Assembly (NCBI GenBank): GCA_905215105.1
Contig: CAJMOI010000001.1
Span: 1-54,194 of the forward strand
Length of the DNA: 54,194 nucleotides
DNA from: an uncultured bacterium
Lineage (GTDB): Bacteria > Bacillota > Clostridia > Oscillospirales > Acutalibacteraceae
Direction: 5' to 3'
Positions within the stretch are counted from its first letter, which is position 1, and each line of letters begins with the position of its first letter. The notes beneath the pieces were generated by a model, which saw only the letters and a list, made by a program, of their open reading frames with translations, did not search any database and was not told where the DNA came from. Shown one piece after another: positions 42,243 through 51,889 of this stretch. Both the position numbers and the translations under genes were made by a program.

Positions 42243-43670
42243 TCAGACCCCGTCTTCTTCTTCCAGAACGGGAATGGTGATGGTCACGGCGGTACCCACA
42301 TTTTCATGACTTTCAATATCCAGCTGCCCGCCGTGGAGCTTCATGATTTCATCTGCCAGCGCCAGACCGATACCGGAGCCCCGGACCGTCTGGTTGGCCT
42401 TGTAGAACTTTTTCTTCACATTGGGCAGGTGTTCCGCAGGAATGCCGCAGCCGTTATCGCTGATGACCACCCGGATAAACCCGGTCTGTTCCTTGGCGGT
42501 AATTTCCACGGTCCCGCCCTCTGCCGTGTATTTCAGGGCGTTGTCGATGATGTTGACAAATACCTGCCGCAGCCGGTTGATGTCTCCCAGCACAGGGGAC
42601 AGCATGGCCGGTTCCTCATAAAGGAGAAATTTGTGCTCTGCTTCCGCCCGGTCGCTGAACATATACACGGCTTCTCCCAGCTCTGCCAGCAAATCGATTT
42701 TTTCCATCATCAGCGTCATGCGGCCGTTCTGCATCCGGGAAAAGTCCAGCAGCTCCTCCACCAATCCGGAAAGCCGTTCCGACTCCCGGATGATGACGTT
42801 CATGCCTTTTTCATAGGTGCCGGAATCCATGCCGCCGCCCTGTAAGGTTTCCGCCCAGCCCTTGATGGCTGTCAGCGGGGTGCGCAGTTCGTGGGAAACC
42901 GAGGAAATAAACTCGTTTTTCAGCTTTTCCGCAGCCCCAAGCTCTACCGCCATGTCATTGATGTTGTCGCACAGCTGTCCGATTTCATCGTCGTTGGATT
43001 TCTGAATCCGGGCATTGAAATCTCCCTGGGCAATGCGCTTGGCGGTTGCGCCGATTTGCCGGACAGGCGTGACAATGGACTTCATGAAATACAGGTTGGA
43101 AAACACAATGAAAGAAATAATGAGGATACATCCAAGAGCCAGAAGCCCGATAATCAGCAGCACCTGCCGGTCGGCTTTTTCCATGGACACCACATATCGA
43201 AGGGCGCCCACGACCCCGTCATTGTCGCCAAAAATGACCTTGGTGACGGCCATGGCCTTTTCGCCTGTGTTGAGATGGCCCACCCATACCCCCATCCCGT
43301 TTTCATCCTGCAAAGCAGCCGTATAGTCCGGCATCTCCTGCTCATTGTCCGGTGCAAATCCGGTGGAAGTGATAAACACCTGACCGTTCTGATCTACGGC
43401 CATGGCTTCCATTTCATTTTTGGCTGTGAAATTTTCGATGTAGGATCTGGCGCTGGTATAAAAATACTGGGATGTCTGCTCCGTGTGTCCGGAGGAAAAC
43501 AGGCTGACAACCTCTTCGCTTCGGCCTTTCAGCTGGGATAAAATGGAGTTATACACATACTGCTGCATCATCACAGATAATATGGTCACCAGTGTTACCA
43601 GCACCAGCACAATCACTGTCAGGCTGTTCACAATCCACCTGCGGGTGATTCCCCTGACTGCCATGTTCAT
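42243..43670 (-). CDS. Sensor histidine kinase
   Basis: A 475-residue membrane kinase. Membrane segments lie at about 13-36 and 168-191. They enclose a 130-residue extracellular sensor of dCache/PAS-like type. A HAMP domain follows, then HisKA with the phosphorylated His260 in SSVSHELRTPL, and a HATPase domain with NALKY, DNGCGIP and GSGIGLAL. It pairs with the response regulator 12 bp upstream. The ATG at 43670 or the one two codons later could be the start. Confidence 0.93.
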   Translation of the reverse strand: MNMAVRGITRRWIVNSLTVIVLVLVTLVTILSVMMQQYVYNSILSQLKGRSEEVVSLFSSGHTEQTSQYFYTSARSYIENFTAKNEMEAMAVDQNGQVFITSTGFAPDNEQEMPDYTAALQDENGMGVWVGHLNTGEKAMAVTKVIFGDNDGVVGALRYVVSMEKADRQVLLIIGLLALGCILIISFIVFSNLYFMKSIVTPVRQIGATAKRIAQGDFNARIQKSNDDEIGQLCDNINDMAVELGAAEKLKNEFISSVSHELRTPLTAIKGWAETLQGGGMDSGTYEKGMNVIIRESERLSGLVEELLDFSRMQNGRMTLMMEKIDLLAELGEAVYMFSDRAEAEHKFLLYEEPAMLSPVLGDINRLRQVFVNIIDNALKYTAEGGTVEITAKEQTGFIRVVISDNGCGIPAEHLPNVKKKFYKANQTVRGSGIGLALADEIMKLHGGQLDIESHENVGTAVTITIPVLEEEDGV

Positions 43671-43682
43671 GCCCCCCTGCCG

Positions 43683-44390
43683 TTATTTCTGGTCCCAGCG
43701 ATATCCGAGACCCCAGACCGTGACAATATACTGAGGATTGGAGGGCTTTTCTTCAATCTTCATCCGCAGACGGCGGATATTTACGTCCACGATTTTTTCT
43801 TCTCCCACATAGTTGGCGCCCCAGACATGCTTGAGGATGTTGGAGCGGTCCAGCGCCACACCCGGGTTGGAGAAAAAGTATTCCATAATCTGGAATTCCA
43901 CCTGGGTCAGCTCGATGGGTTTGTCCCCCTTCATCAGGGTGCGGTTGCGCAGGTTCAGGGTGAATTCCCCGGATACCAGCTGTTCTTTGAAGTTGTTTTC
44001 CGTGCGCACCGCTGCCAGTGCCACCCGGCGGTAAATGGCGTCTACCCGGGCCACCAGCTCCGAAGGGCTGAAAGGCTTGGTCACATAGTCGTCTGCGCCC
44101 ATCATCAGGCCGGTGACCTTGTCCATTTCCTGTGTCCGCGCCGTCAGCAGAATAATGCCGATGTTGCCGCTTTTCTGGCGCAGGGTTTTGCACACGGCCA
44201 GACCGTCATATTTTCCCGGCATCATGATGTCCAGTACCGCTACGTCAAAGTCGCCCTTTTCCCGTTCATAAATCTCCAGGGCCTCTTCCCCGTTGGAAGC
44301 CTCATAGGCGTCATAACCCGCCCGTTTCAGGTTGATAACCACAAATTCGCGGATGGCCTGTTCGTCCTCCGCAACCAGTATTTTTTTCAT
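43683..44390 (-). CDS. OmpR-family response regulator
   Basis: A 235-residue transcription factor. The receiver has the phosphoacceptor Asp54 in VAVLDIMMPG and the acidic pocket AEDE. The C-terminal winged helix includes LTQVEFQIMEYFFSNPGVALDRS and the VDVNIRRLRMKIE recognition region. The adjacent kinase is its likely partner. The lipoprotein gene upstream and yqhQ/prmC downstream probably share its transcript. Confidence 0.94.
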   Translation of the reverse strand: MKKILVAEDEQAIREFVVINLKRAGYDAYEASNGEEALEIYEREKGDFDVAVLDIMMPGKYDGLAVCKTLRQKSGNIGIILLTARTQEMDKVTGLMMGADDYVTKPFSPSELVARVDAIYRRVALAAVRTENNFKEQLVSGEFTLNLRNRTLMKGDKPIELTQVEFQIMEYFFSNPGVALDRSNILKHVWGANYVGEEKIVDVNIRRLRMKIEEKPSNPQYIVTVWGLGYRWDQK

Positions 44391-44431
44391 CGCGTTTTCC
44401 CCCGAACTTTATTTACAATTTGTATTTTCTG

Positions 44432-45772
44432 TTATTCAGGATACCAATAGTTGAAAGATTCCTGCACTTCCTCAATGGAGGGAGCCAGCTGATTATAGGA
44501 GTCCATAATCATGGCGCCATAGATCAGGCCGCCCCGTTCTCCAATCTGGACAAAATCCTTTCCGGACTGGGCCCATTCCTCCTCATTGAATACCTGAATT
44601 TTCAGCAGGCCGGAGCCAATGGTCAGGGTTCCGTCAATATCCAGACATTCATAGAAGGTGGTGGAATGGTCGGTCAGATCGCTTTTACAGGTGACGGTTC
44701 CCCGCCAGGAATCCGGGAACAGGAACCAGAACCCGTCATTGCTGTTGATGACAGTACTCATTACCCGCAAAGGTGCCTTACTGCTCAAATCAAACTGACA
44801 CCAGTTCACCAGATAGGCAGCCGGGTCGGTGGTTCCTTCGGTGTTGCCGGGCAGCAGGTTGACAATGGGAAATTCCAGAATGCTGTTGCCGTCCATATCC
44901 CGGGAGGTATAGGCCGCCGCAGGACTGCGGCTGGTGATATTCATTTTCTGAGAAGCGTCGTCGGAATAAGGCGCTTTCAGCTGTTCCTTTTCGCTGTTCC
45001 AGTAAATCATCTGGGTGACCATGGTGCTGTCAGCTCGGATGCCGTCCAGCAGGATTCCCTGCTGATTGGTGGAAATCAGCCCTTCGGACACTTTGGAGTA
45101 CTGCACTACCGTGGGGTCCAGGGTTACGGCTTCCACAATCTGAAGGCTTCCGTTTTTCAGCCGGATCAGCTGTGCCACGGCGGAGGAAGAATCGCCGGAA
45201 AGGGTGGCCACAAACAGCTCGTCCTGAACGTCGTCCACCAGATTGGTGACGGCCATTTCGCCGTATCCCTGTTCCATGGGAATTTCCAGAACACCACCGG
45301 CGGAATAGTCATAAACGCAGGCGGTGCTGCTGTTGGTGGTGGAGCTGCCCCAGCCCACAATGACCTCGGTGGAGCCGTCGTCGTCCAGATCCGCAAAACA
45401 CACCCGGTCCACCTGAATGGCGGCGTTGGTAAAGCTGCGGATAATGGACCACTCTCCGTCCTGACGGGAAATAAAGGAGACGGTACTGCCGCTGCCGTCC
45501 TCCGATTCATACAGGGCAATGGCGTCGTCTTCCCGGTCGCCGGTCAGGTCTTTCATGATAATCGCAGAGCGGTATTCCCCTTTCTGAGGATAGCGGAAGT
45601 TGACAGTTTCGTTTTTGCTGAGGAGCAGGTCGTGGATTTCTCCCCGGTCGCCTGCTTCTCTGGGGGGACTCATCAGCGCTTTGGAGTCCAGTCCGATGAC
45701 CGAACAGCCGGACAGCATCCACATGAGCACCAGCGCCAGAATTCCACAGGCCACAGCCCGATAGCCTTTCAT
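44432..45772 (-). CDS. Lipoprotein with beta-propeller-like (FG-GAP/VCBS) repeats
   Basis: A 446-residue lipoprotein. The N terminus is a signal peptide with lipobox LSGC and the lipidated Cys23. The body has acidic loops such as DLTGDREDDA, DLDDDGSTEV and NLVDDVQDELFV, spaced like FG-GAP or VCBS repeats that bind calcium. It is 41 bp upstream of the response regulator and points the same way, so it may be a surface sensor or accessory of that two-component system. The start at 45772 follows AAAGGATGG. The upstream frame to 45859 is non-coding. Confidence 0.75.
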   Translation of the reverse strand: MKGYRAVACGILALVLMWMLSGCSVIGLDSKALMSPPREAGDRGEIHDLLLSKNETVNFRYPQKGEYRSAIIMKDLTGDREDDAIALYESEDGSGSTVSFISRQDGEWSIIRSFTNAAIQVDRVCFADLDDDGSTEVIVGWGSSTTNSSTACVYDYSAGGVLEIPMEQGYGEMAVTNLVDDVQDELFVATLSGDSSSAVAQLIRLKNGSLQIVEAVTLDPTVVQYSKVSEGLISTNQQGILLDGIRADSTMVTQMIYWNSEKEQLKAPYSDDASQKMNITSRSPAAAYTSRDMDGNSILEFPIVNLLPGNTEGTTDPAAYLVNWCQFDLSSKAPLRVMSTVINSNDGFWFLFPDSWRGTVTCKSDLTDHSTTFYECLDIDGTLTIGSGLLKIQVFNEEEWAQSGKDFVQIGERGGLIYGAMIMDSYNQLAPSIEEVQESFNYWYPE

Positions 45773-45818
45773 CGGCTGACCATCCTTTCTCTTGGAAATG
45801 TTACGGTGATTTTTACTA

Positions 45819-46000
45819 AGGGCTATCTGAAAAGTCGAAATGATAGACTTTTCCGACAATCAACGCCAGCTACTGCGTTAAAAATACTCGGAATCCAGTA
45901 AGGATTCCTGCGTTTTTTGCCTTGTATCTGTTCGTTGCTCGTGGAAAATTCGTCGATTTCTTTGTTTTCAGAAACGTCCTGGCTATTTTAAATTCAGCAA
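45819..46000. repeat. Possible MITE-like non-coding element before the V-ATPase genes
   Basis: A 180-bp gene-free stretch with internal hairpins AAAAGTC/GACTTTT (45834-45856) and GGAATCC/GGATTCC (near 45890-45908). GGCTATCTGAAAA at the left end partly pairs with TTTTCAG...GGCTAT at the right. Terminal repeats are imperfect. The minus-strand frame here (45870-46217) is not supported as a gene. Confidence 0.4.
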
Positions 46001-46013
46001 GGAGGTGCTGTCT

Positions 46014-46610
46014 GTGACAGGCCTTGACACCATATTGGAATCCATACGCAAGGACGGCCGGGAAAACGCCGATGCCATTCTGGCAAAAGCCCGGCAGGAG
46101 GCAGATGAAATTTCCGCACAGGGCAGGGAAGAAGCCCAGCTTCGCCGGGAAGAGCTCCTCCGGGATGCACCCCAACAGGCACAGGATGCCGCCGACCGGG
46201 TGCTTTCCTCGGCACACCGTGAACAGCGGAGAATCCTGCTCGTTGCCCGGCAGGAAATCATTCAGGAAACGCTGGAAGCGGCGGAAAAATCCCTGTTCGA
46301 GTTATCCGATGAGGACTATTTCACCGTGCTGCTGGGCTTTGCGGCAAAGCGGGCGCTGCCCCAAAAGGGCGAACTGGTGCTGGGGAGCCGGGACTTTGCC
46401 CGGAAGCCCGCCGACTTTGAAAAAAAATTGCAGACTGTCCTGCCGAAAGGCGCAGAGCTGACGGTTGCACCAAAACCCAATCCTGCTATTGACGGCGGCT
46501 TCCTGCTGCTGTATGGCGGCATTGAGGAAAACTGCACCTTCCGTGCCCTGTTTGATGACAAGCGGGAGGAATTGCAGGACTTAACCAATCAAATTCTCTT
46601 CGCCGACTGA
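46014..46610 (+). CDS. ntpE: V-type ATP synthase subunit E
   Basis: A 198-residue peripheral stalk subunit. It is mostly a long Glu/Gln/Ala/Arg helix (about 5-95) followed by a globular C-terminal domain with TVAPKPNPAIDGGFLLLYGG. The start is a GTG at 46014 with GGAGG eight bases upstream; a GTG at 46005 overlaps the ribosome site. The first gene of the operon here, with no I or K subunit gene before it. Confidence 0.9.
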   Translation: MTGLDTILESIRKDGRENADAILAKARQEADEISAQGREEAQLRREELLRDAPQQAQDAADRVLSSAHREQRRILLVARQEIIQETLEAAEKSLFELSDEDYFTVLLGFAAKRALPQKGELVLGSRDFARKPADFEKKLQTVLPKGAELTVAPKPNPAIDGGFLLLYGGIEENCTFRALFDDKREELQDLTNQILFAD

Positions 46611-46648
46611 CGGCGTGAGAAAGCGTGATGAAAGAAAGGAGGAAAGCC

Positions 46649-47608
46649 ATGCCGGAGTTATACCCTTACGCCGCAGCGCGGATTCATGCCCGGGAGCTTT
46701 CCCTTCTCAGCCGTCAGAACCTGGAACAGCTTTTGGCGGCGAAAAACTATGATGAATGCTTACACAGCCTTCACGGCATGGGCTGGGACGAAGGCGACAC
46801 GGCCGAGGAGATTCTGGCGGCAGAAACGGAAAAGACCTGGCAGCTCATGGGAGAGCTTCTCCCGGAGCTGGAGGTATTCCAGATTTTCCGCCTGCCGGTG
46901 GATTTCAACAATGCAAAAGCAGCGGTAAAATCGGTGGTCACCAACGTGCAGGCGCAGCATGTGTTCCTGTCTGGCGGCTCCATAGAGCCGGAAGCCCTTG
47001 TCAAAGCCCTCAAGGACAATGATTTTTCCCAAATACCGGAATGGATGGCAAAGCCCTTGCAGGAAGCCCAGCAGCTTTTGCTGAAAACCCGGGACGGGCA
47101 GCTGTGTGACGTACTGCTGGACAAAACGGCGCTGGATGCCATTTTGCAGGCCGGAAAGAATTCTGACTGTGCCCTGCTCAAAGAATACGCCGAGCTGTTT
47201 GTGGCGGCGGCGGATTTAAAAATTGCTCAGCGGGCGATTCTTACCGGACGCCCGGCGGCTTTTTTGAAAGAAGCGCTGGCGGAGTGTGACACCCTGAATC
47301 TTTCCCGGCTGGAAGCAGCCGCACTGGAGGGCATGGACGGGCTGGAAAGCTATCTTTCCCTCACGCCCTATGCCGACGCCATTCCTGCCCTGAAAGCCGG
47401 GGCTTCCGCCTTTGATAAATGGCGGGATGACTGGATTATGGCGTTGATTCAGGGAGAAAAAGCCAATCCCTTCACCTTGGGGCCGGTGGCGGCGTATTTT
47501 CTCGCCCGGCAGAATGAAATTGCCATGGTGCGCATTATCCTCTCCGCCAAGCGAAACGGGCTGGATGTGGAGGATGTGCAGGAAAGGCTGCGGGTGATGT
47601 ATGTATAA
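46649..47608 (+). CDS. ntpC: V-type ATP synthase subunit C
   Basis: A 319-residue helical, funnel-shaped subunit that couples the central stalk to the membrane ring. It has the family pattern PYAAARIHARELSLLSRQNL near the start and FLARQNEIAMVRIILSAKRNGL near the end. The ATG at 46649 has GAAAGGAGG upstream. Its last 8 bp overlap subunit F. Confidence 0.9.
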   Translation: MPELYPYAAARIHARELSLLSRQNLEQLLAAKNYDECLHSLHGMGWDEGDTAEEILAAETEKTWQLMGELLPELEVFQIFRLPVDFNNAKAAVKSVVTNVQAQHVFLSGGSIEPEALVKALKDNDFSQIPEWMAKPLQEAQQLLLKTRDGQLCDVLLDKTALDAILQAGKNSDCALLKEYAELFVAAADLKIAQRAILTGRPAAFLKEALAECDTLNLSRLEAAALEGMDGLESYLSLTPYADAIPALKAGASAFDKWRDDWIMALIQGEKANPFTLGPVAAYFLARQNEIAMVRIILSAKRNGLDVEDVQERLRVMYV

Positions 47609-47909
47609 GGTAGCAGTTTTGGGAGACCGGGACAGCATTTACGGATTTGCTGCTCTGGGCCTTGAGATTTACCCGGTAGAGGATGCGGTGGACGGCGCTC
47701 ATACCCTTCGTCGGTTGGCAGAAGGGGAGTACGCGGTGGTGTATATTACCGAAGCCCTTGCCGGACAGATAGAGGAAGAGCTGGACAAGTGGCGCAGCCG
47801 CCCGCTTCCTGCTATTATCCCCATTCCCGGGGTTTCGGGGAACACGGGCCTTGGAATGCGGATGGTGAAAAAATCCGTAGAGCAGGCAGTGGGCTCCGAT
47901 ATTATTTAA
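47601..47909 (+). CDS. ntpG: V-type ATP synthase subunit F
   Basis: A 102-residue CheY-like subunit of the central rotor. The family pattern VLGDRDSIYGFAALG at the start and IIPIPG in the middle are clear. Named G in Enterococcus. It overlaps subunit C by 8 bp, so it is translationally coupled. Confidence 0.92.
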   Translation: MYKVAVLGDRDSIYGFAALGLEIYPVEDAVDGAHTLRRLAEGEYAVVYITEALAGQIEEELDKWRSRPLPAIIPIPGVSGNTGLGMRMVKKSVEQAVGSDII

Positions 47910-47967
47910 CAGATTCAAAGCGGTTTTGTGTCCCTCCGGGCATAAAACCCGGAAAGGATAGAGGACT

Positions 47968-49737
47968 ATGAGCAAAGGTGTTATCCGAAAGGTCGCCGGG
48001 CCTTTGGTCATCGCCGAAGGAATGCGCGACGCCAACATGTTCGACGTGGTGCGCGTCAGCGAGCAGCGACTGATCGGCGAAATCATCGAGATTCACGGGG
48101 GCGACGCCTCCATTCAGGTATATGAGGAAACCTCCGGCCTTGGCCCCGGCGAACCGGTGGAGTCTACCGGCGAACCTCTGAGCGTGGAGCTTGGCCCCGG
48201 TCTGATCAGCAGTATCTATGACGGTATCCAGCGTCCTCTGGATGCCATTATGGCCGTTTCCGGCAACAGCCTCCAGCGAGGCGTGGAAGTGCCCTCTTTG
48301 AAGCGGGATGTTTTGTGGCACTTTGTTCCCACCGCAAAATCCGGTGATTCCGTCACCGGCGGCGATGTGCTGGGTACTGTGCAGGAAACGGAAGTAGTAC
48401 TCCACAAAATCATGGTGCCCCCTGGAATCGTGGGTAAGGTGAAGTCCATCACCGAGGGCGACTATCACGTTACCGACACCGTGGCAATTGTAGAGGACGA
48501 AAACGGCGCGGAAATTTCCGTCACGCTGATGCAGAAATGGCCTGTGCGCCGTGGCCGTCCCTATCAGAAAAAACTTTCTCCCGACCGTCCCCTGATTACC
48601 GGACAGCGGGTCATTGATACCCTGTTCCCCATTGCCAAGGGAGGCGTGGCGGCAGTGCCCGGCCCCTTCGGCAGCGGCAAAACCGTGGTACAGCATCAGT
48701 TGGCCAAGTGGGCGGATGCGGACATTGTGGTGTATATCGGCTGCGGCGAACGGGGTAACGAGATGACCGACGTTTTAAACGAGTTCCCCGAGCTGGTAGA
48801 CCCCAAAACCGGGTATTCTCTCATGAAGCGCACCGTTCTCATCGCCAATACCTCCGATATGCCCGTGGCGGCTCGTGAAGCTTCCATTTATACCGGCATC
48901 ACCATTGCCGAATACTTCCGAGACATGGGTTACTCCGTGGCATTGATGGCCGACTCCACCTCCCGCTGGGCCGAGGCGCTCCGCGAAATGTCCGGCCGAC
49001 TGGAAGAAATGCCCGGTGAAGAAGGTTATCCGGCTTATCTGGGAAGCCGTCTGGCACAGTTCTATGAAAGAGCCGGGCGCGTCACCGCTTTGGGCCACGA
49101 AGACCGTGAAGGCGCCTTATCGGTTATTGGTGCGGTTTCCCCTCCCGGCGGCGATATTTCCGAGCCTGTGTCTCAGGCTACTTTGCGTATCGTCAAGGTG
49201 TTCTGGAGTTTGGATTCCGCTCTTGCTTATAAGCGTCATTTCCCCGCCGTGAACTGGCTGACCAGCTATTCCCTGTATGTGGACACCATGGTGGACTGGT
49301 TCAATCAGACTGCTGGTGGCGACTGGATGGAGCTGCGCTCCCGCCTGATGCGGCTGTTGCAGGAAGAAGCCGAACTGGAAGAAATCGTGAAGCTGGTGGG
49401 CATGGACGCCCTTTCCGCCCCCGACCGGTTAAAGCTGGAAGCGGCCCGCTCCATCCGCGAGGACTTCCTCCATCAGGATGCCTTCCACGAGGTGGACACC
49501 TACACGCCTTTGATGAAACAGCGGCTCATGATGCTGCTGGTGCTGGGCTTCTATGACCGGTGCGTCAAGGCGTTGGAACAGGGTGCTTCCATTGATGAGC
49601 TGGTAAAATTGCCGATCCGTGAGCGGATTGGACGCTTTAAATATACCCACGACGAGGCAGTCGAGGATGAGTTTGCCCAGATTGCCGCGGAAATTGACGC
49701 GGAGATCACCGCCGCCCAGCAAAAGGAGGAATTCTGA
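47968..49737 (+). CDS. ntpA: V-type ATP synthase subunit A (catalytic)
   Basis: A 589-residue catalytic subunit. P-loop GPFGSGKT lies at 232-239, with the inserted non-homologous region before it (about 110-190). Catalytic Glu and the sequence GCGERGNEMTDVL follow. ATP hydrolysis or synthesis drives H+ or Na+ movement; the ion is not determined from this subunit. Its TGA overlaps the start of B (TGATG). Confidence 0.98.
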   Translation: MSKGVIRKVAGPLVIAEGMRDANMFDVVRVSEQRLIGEIIEIHGGDASIQVYEETSGLGPGEPVESTGEPLSVELGPGLISSIYDGIQRPLDAIMAVSGNSLQRGVEVPSLKRDVLWHFVPTAKSGDSVTGGDVLGTVQETEVVLHKIMVPPGIVGKVKSITEGDYHVTDTVAIVEDENGAEISVTLMQKWPVRRGRPYQKKLSPDRPLITGQRVIDTLFPIAKGGVAAVPGPFGSGKTVVQHQLAKWADADIVVYIGCGERGNEMTDVLNEFPELVDPKTGYSLMKRTVLIANTSDMPVAAREASIYTGITIAEYFRDMGYSVALMADSTSRWAEALREMSGRLEEMPGEEGYPAYLGSRLAQFYERAGRVTALGHEDREGALSVIGAVSPPGGDISEPVSQATLRIVKVFWSLDSALAYKRHFPAVNWLTSYSLYVDTMVDWFNQTAGGDWMELRSRLMRLLQEEAELEEIVKLVGMDALSAPDRLKLEAARSIREDFLHQDAFHEVDTYTPLMKQRLMMLLVLGFYDRCVKALEQGASIDELVKLPIRERIGRFKYTHDEAVEDEFAQIAAEIDAEITAAQQKEEF

Positions 49738-51116
49738 TGCCAAAGGAATATCGCACCATACAGGAAGTGGCCGGCCCTCTGATGCTGGTAAAGGGTGTAG
49801 AAAACGTCACCTATAACGAACTGGGAGAAATCGAGCTGCAAAACGGCGAGCGCCGCCGGTGCAAGGTGCTGGAAATCGACGGCGGTAATGCGCTGGTGCA
49901 GCTGTTTGAAAGCTCCACCGGTATCAACCTGAGCAACAGCCGGGTGCGCTTTTTGGGCCGCACCATGGAGTTGGGCGTTTCGGAAGATATGCTGGGCCGG
50001 GTGTTTGACGGCCTGGGTCAGCCCATCGACGGCGGCCCGGAGATTCTGCCCGAGCGCCGGGACGACATCAACGGCCTGCCCATGAACCCCGCCGCCCGGA
50101 ACTACCCGCAGGAATTCATTCAGACCGGTGTTTCTGCCATTGACGGTCTAAACACACTGGTTCGCGGCCAAAAGCTGCCCATCTTTTCGGCCAGCGGTCT
50201 GCCCCATGCCAATCTGGCGGCACAGATTGCACGTCAGGCCAAGGTGCGGGGCACCAAAGATCCCTTTGTGGTGGTGTTCGCCGCCATGGGTATTACCTTT
50301 GAGGAATCCAACTTCTTTATTGAAGATTTTAAGCGCACCGGAGCCATCGACCGCACGGTGCTGTTTATCAACTTAGCCAACGACCCGGCTATTGAGCGTA
50401 TCGCAACCCCTCGTATGGCTCTGACCGCCGCCGAGTATCTGGCCTTTGAAAAAAATATGCACGTGCTGGTCATTCTCACCGATATTACCAACTACGCCGA
50501 TGCTTTGCGTGAAGTCTCCGCCGCCCGGAAGGAGGTTCCCGGTCGCCGCGGTTATCCCGGTTATATGTATACCGACCTTGCTTCTCTCTATGAGCGTGCC
50601 GGACGGCAGAAGGGCAAAAACGGCAGTATCACTCTGATTCCCATTCTCACCATGCCTGAGGACGATAAGACCCACCCCATCCCCGACCTGACCGGCTATA
50701 TCACCGAGGGACAGATTATTCTGAGCCGTGAGCTGTACCGCAAAGGTGTCACGCCGCCTATTGATGTGCTGCCCTCTTTGTCCCGTTTGAAGGATAAGGG
50801 TATCGGCGAGGGCAAGACCCGTGCTGACCACGCCAACACCATGAACCAGCTGTTTGCCGCCTATGCAAGAGGTAAGGATGCAAAAGAGCTGATGGTGATT
50901 CTGGGCGAAGCGGCATTGACGGACATCGACAAGCTGTACGCCAAGTTTGCCGACGCTTTTGAAAATGAGTATGTTTCCCAAGGCTACAACACCAACCGGG
51001 ACATTGAGGAAACGTTGTCCATTGGCTGGAAGCTGCTGTCGATTTTGCCCAGAAGCGAGCTCAAGCGCATCAAGGACGAATTCCTTGACAAGTATTATAC
51101 CGGCGAAACGGTGTAA
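49737..51116 (+). CDS. ntpB: V-type ATP synthase subunit B (regulatory)
   Basis: A 459-residue non-catalytic subunit without a working P-loop. Family marks are FSASGLPHANLAAQIARQAKV, DPAIERIATPRMALTAAEYLA and GRRGYPGYMYTDLA. It alternates with A in the head hexamer. The ATG at 49737 overlaps the A stop. Confidence 0.98.
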   Translation: MPKEYRTIQEVAGPLMLVKGVENVTYNELGEIELQNGERRRCKVLEIDGGNALVQLFESSTGINLSNSRVRFLGRTMELGVSEDMLGRVFDGLGQPIDGGPEILPERRDDINGLPMNPAARNYPQEFIQTGVSAIDGLNTLVRGQKLPIFSASGLPHANLAAQIARQAKVRGTKDPFVVVFAAMGITFEESNFFIEDFKRTGAIDRTVLFINLANDPAIERIATPRMALTAAEYLAFEKNMHVLVILTDITNYADALREVSAARKEVPGRRGYPGYMYTDLASLYERAGRQKGKNGSITLIPILTMPEDDKTHPIPDLTGYITEGQIILSRELYRKGVTPPIDVLPSLSRLKDKGIGEGKTRADHANTMNQLFAAYARGKDAKELMVILGEAALTDIDKLYAKFADAFENEYVSQGYNTNRDIEETLSIGWKLLSILPRSELKRIKDEFLDKYYTGETV

Positions 51117-51134
51117 GGGAAGGGGTGACGGCTT

Positions 51135-51791
51135 TTGGCAACGACCCATGTAAACCCCACCCGCATGGAACTGACCCGGCTGAAGAAAAAGCTGGTCACC
51201 GCCCTGCGCGGGCACAAGCTGCTCAAGGATAAGCGGGATGAACTCATGCGGCAGTTCCTTGATCTGGTGCGGGAAAATAAAGCCCTGCGGCAAAAGGTGG
51301 AAGCGGCGCTGGAAAGCTCCAACCGGCGGTTTATGCTGGCCCGAGCGGCCATGCAGGACGAGGCGCTGAATACTGCCCTGCTGGCCCCAAAGCAGGAGGT
51401 CTTTCTGGACTGTGACACGCGAAACGTGATGAGCGTGGAAATTCCCCAGTTCACCTATAAGACCCGCACGCCCAATCAGGGGGATATTTTCTCCTATGGC
51501 TTTGCCTTTACCTCCGGCGAACTGGATGAGGCGGTGGAGTCCCTCTCGGGGATTTTGCCTGACCTTCTGCGGCTGGCGGAAACCGAGAAATCCTGCCAGC
51601 TGATGGCGGCGGAAATTGAAAAGACTCGCCGGCGTGTGAATGCGCTGGAGCACGTGATGATTCCCGAACTACAGGAAAACATCAAGTATATCACCATGAA
51701 GCTGGATGAAAACGAGCGCAGCACCCAGATCCGGCTGATGAAGGTGAAGGACATGATGCTCAAGCAGGCCCACGGGTATCCAGATTTGTAA
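51135..51791 (+). CDS. ntpD: V-type ATP synthase subunit D
   Basis: A 218-residue coiled-coil central shaft subunit. It begins with VNPTRMELTRLKKKLVTALRGHKLLKDKRDELMRQF, the family mark, and ends with a long helical region that pairs with it. The TTG at 51135 has AAGGGG upstream. It is the last V-ATPase gene and is followed by a strong terminator. Confidence 0.95.
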   Translation: MATTHVNPTRMELTRLKKKLVTALRGHKLLKDKRDELMRQFLDLVRENKALRQKVEAALESSNRRFMLARAAMQDEALNTALLAPKQEVFLDCDTRNVMSVEIPQFTYKTRTPNQGDIFSYGFAFTSGELDEAVESLSGILPDLLRLAETEKSCQLMAAEIEKTRRRVNALEHVMIPELQENIKYITMKLDENERSTQIRLMKVKDMMLKQAHGYPDL

Positions 51792-51808
51792 ATGAATTGG
51801 AAATGAAA

Positions 51809-51860
51809 AAACAGCGGACAATCCCCAAATGGGTTGTCCGCTGTTTTGCATTTTTTTCGG
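51809..51860 (+). terminator. V-ATPase operon terminator
   Basis: ACAGCGGACAA pairs with TTGTCCGCTGT over 11 bp (51811 onward, right arm ending at 51844), followed by TTTTGCATTTTTTT. Confidence 0.9.
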
Positions 51861-51889
51861 GAAAATCCTGCAAAATCCCGTCCCGGTGA

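Noticed and set aside
45870..46217. Minus-strand frame overlapping the start of ntpE
   Set aside because: Opposite to ntpE and within the repeat-like element; no ribosome site.
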